Source: Deltaproteobacteria bacterium UBA6930
GTDB lineage: Bacteria; Myxococcota_A; UBA9160; UBA6930
Direction: 5' to 3'
DNA length: 6,973 nucleotides
Assembly (NCBI GenBank): GCA_002450755.1
Contig: DKAI01000115.1
Coordinates: 1-6,973 of the forward strand
Below the pieces are notes generated by a model. It was not told the origin of the DNA, searched no databases, and was given only the letters and a program-made list of their open reading frames with translations. Each line of letters opens with the position of its first letter. Positions within the stretch are counted from its first letter, which is position 1. Below are positions 6,431 through 6,973 of the stretch, piece by piece. Both the position numbers and the translations under genes were made by a program.

Positions 6431-6811
6431 ATGTCCACAATTAATCTAATCCTTATTTCTTTTATTGCAGCCTGCTTTGTAATTACAGGCATGATTAGCC
6501 TTATTCAACCTGAAAAGATTTTGAATTACTTAGGTTGTGAGAGCTTTTCGAGGAATGGGAAAAATGAAGTAAGAGCAGTCTATGGCGGCCTAAGAATAGG
6601 CATCGGTCTGCTTTTATTAGCAACAGTTTCTATGCCTGGAATACGCACAGGTATATTCCTTACGGTGGGGATTTTTTTACTAGGCACAATACTTGGCCGA
6701 GTTGTTTCAGTTTTACTCGATGGTTCTCCAACAACCCTTACATGGATTATCACTGCGTTGGAGTCGCTCCAATCAGGTATTCTTGTCTTCGTATTGAGTT
6801 CAACTCATTAA
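6431..6811 (+). CDS. Small four-helix inner-membrane protein, DUF4345-like
   Basis: A 126-residue protein starting at ATG 6431 with AGGGA nine bases upstream. Four hydrophobic segments are visible, at about 4-25, 51-68, 72-94 and 103-122, so it should be an integral inner-membrane protein without a cleaved signal. The motif NEVRAVYGGLRIGIGLLLL (45-63) with a QPEKILNYLG segment before it (26-35) and LGRVVSVLLDG (88-98) after it resemble DUF4345 family proteins, whose function is not established. It is complete and of normal length for that family. Its link to the neighbouring catabolic genes is unknown; it is divergent from the DUF1330-like gene and could lead an operon with the gene starting at 6967. 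Confidence 0.75.
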   Translation: MSTINLILISFIAACFVITGMISLIQPEKILNYLGCESFSRNGKNEVRAVYGGLRIGIGLLLLATVSMPGIRTGIFLTVGIFLLGTILGRVVSVLLDGSPTTLTWIITALESLQSGILVFVLSSTH

Positions 6812-6814
6812 GCA

Positions 6815-6830
6815 TGAGGGTGGCGCCTCA
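6815..6830 (+). terminator. Weak hairpin after the DUF4345-like gene
   Basis: TGAGG (6815-6819) and CCTCA (6826-6830) can pair around GTGGCG just after the stop. It is followed by AAAACTCCC and not by T residues, so intrinsic termination is doubtful. Confidence 0.15.
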
Positions 6831-6966
6831 AAACTCCCAAGTAAGAACTCAGAAGGCAATATCAATGAAAGCAACCGGTGGTGCCAATACTTCTCACAAC
6901 AAAGTAATAGTAGAAAATGAACATTCTAAATACGAATAGATAATACTTATGGGAAGGAACAGTAAA

Positions 6967-6973
6967 ATGAATT
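6967..6973 (+). CDS. Probable start of a further gene, cut by the right edge
   Basis: An ATG at 6967 follows GGAAGGA (6952-6958) with an eight-base spacer, a strong start context. Only Met-Asn and one base are visible, so nothing can be said about the product. The 155 bases between this start and the DUF4345-like stop hold no convincing gene. Confidence 0.45.

Noticed and set aside
6742..6939. A 65-codon plus-strand frame overlapping the end of the DUF4345-like gene
   Set aside because: It starts inside the membrane protein gene, has no good ribosome binding site at its first start and no family features.
6865..6939. A 24-residue open frame with AGAAGG eight bases upstream
   Set aside because: It could be a small leader peptide before the gene at 6967, but it is short, has no attenuator-like codon run, and coding evidence is lacking.

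Overview
This window looks like part of a bacterial chromosome, probably from a proteobacterium and perhaps from a marine or environmental metagenome. That guess rests on compact bacterial gene spacing, clear Shine-Dalgarno sites, frequent GTG and TTG starts, a moderate AT-leaning base composition judged by eye, and the enzyme families present. The lineage cannot be fixed from the sequence alone.

Layout: (1) Positions 1-981, minus strand, hold the 5' part of a large secreted protein that runs off the left edge. It has a signal peptide, a carboxypeptidase-regulatory-like beta domain, one c-type haem motif (CxxCH), and the start of a beta-propeller of the Vgb (streptogramin lyase-like) type. 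(2) Positions 982-1229 are a divergent control region, with a plausible promoter and an embedded palindrome facing right. (3) Positions 1230-4047, plus strand, hold two overlapping genes whose products resemble the small and large subunits of N,N-dimethylformamidase (DMFase). (4) Positions 4048-4100 are a short convergent junction with a hairpin. (5) Positions 4101-6311, minus strand, hold three genes read leftwards: a DUF1330 protein, a small helical protein of unknown function, and the alpha subunit of a Rieske non-haem iron oxygenase. (6) Positions 6431-6811, plus strand, hold a small four-helix membrane protein resembling DUF4345. (7) At the right edge a further gene appears to begin at 6967.

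Working together: the DMFase-like pair should assemble into one cytoplasmic mononuclear-iron hydrolase that cleaves an amide or formamide-type C-N bond. The Rieske oxygenase alpha subunit should hydroxylate or oxidatively dealkylate a small organic substrate, but no reductase, ferredoxin or beta subunit is encoded here. The mix of hydrolase, oxygenase and DUF1330 suggests a catabolic accessory island for an aromatic, N-alkyl or amide compound. That link is inference from proximity only; the two enzyme blocks are convergent and not one operon. No tRNA, rRNA, CRISPR array, transposase or integrase was seen.
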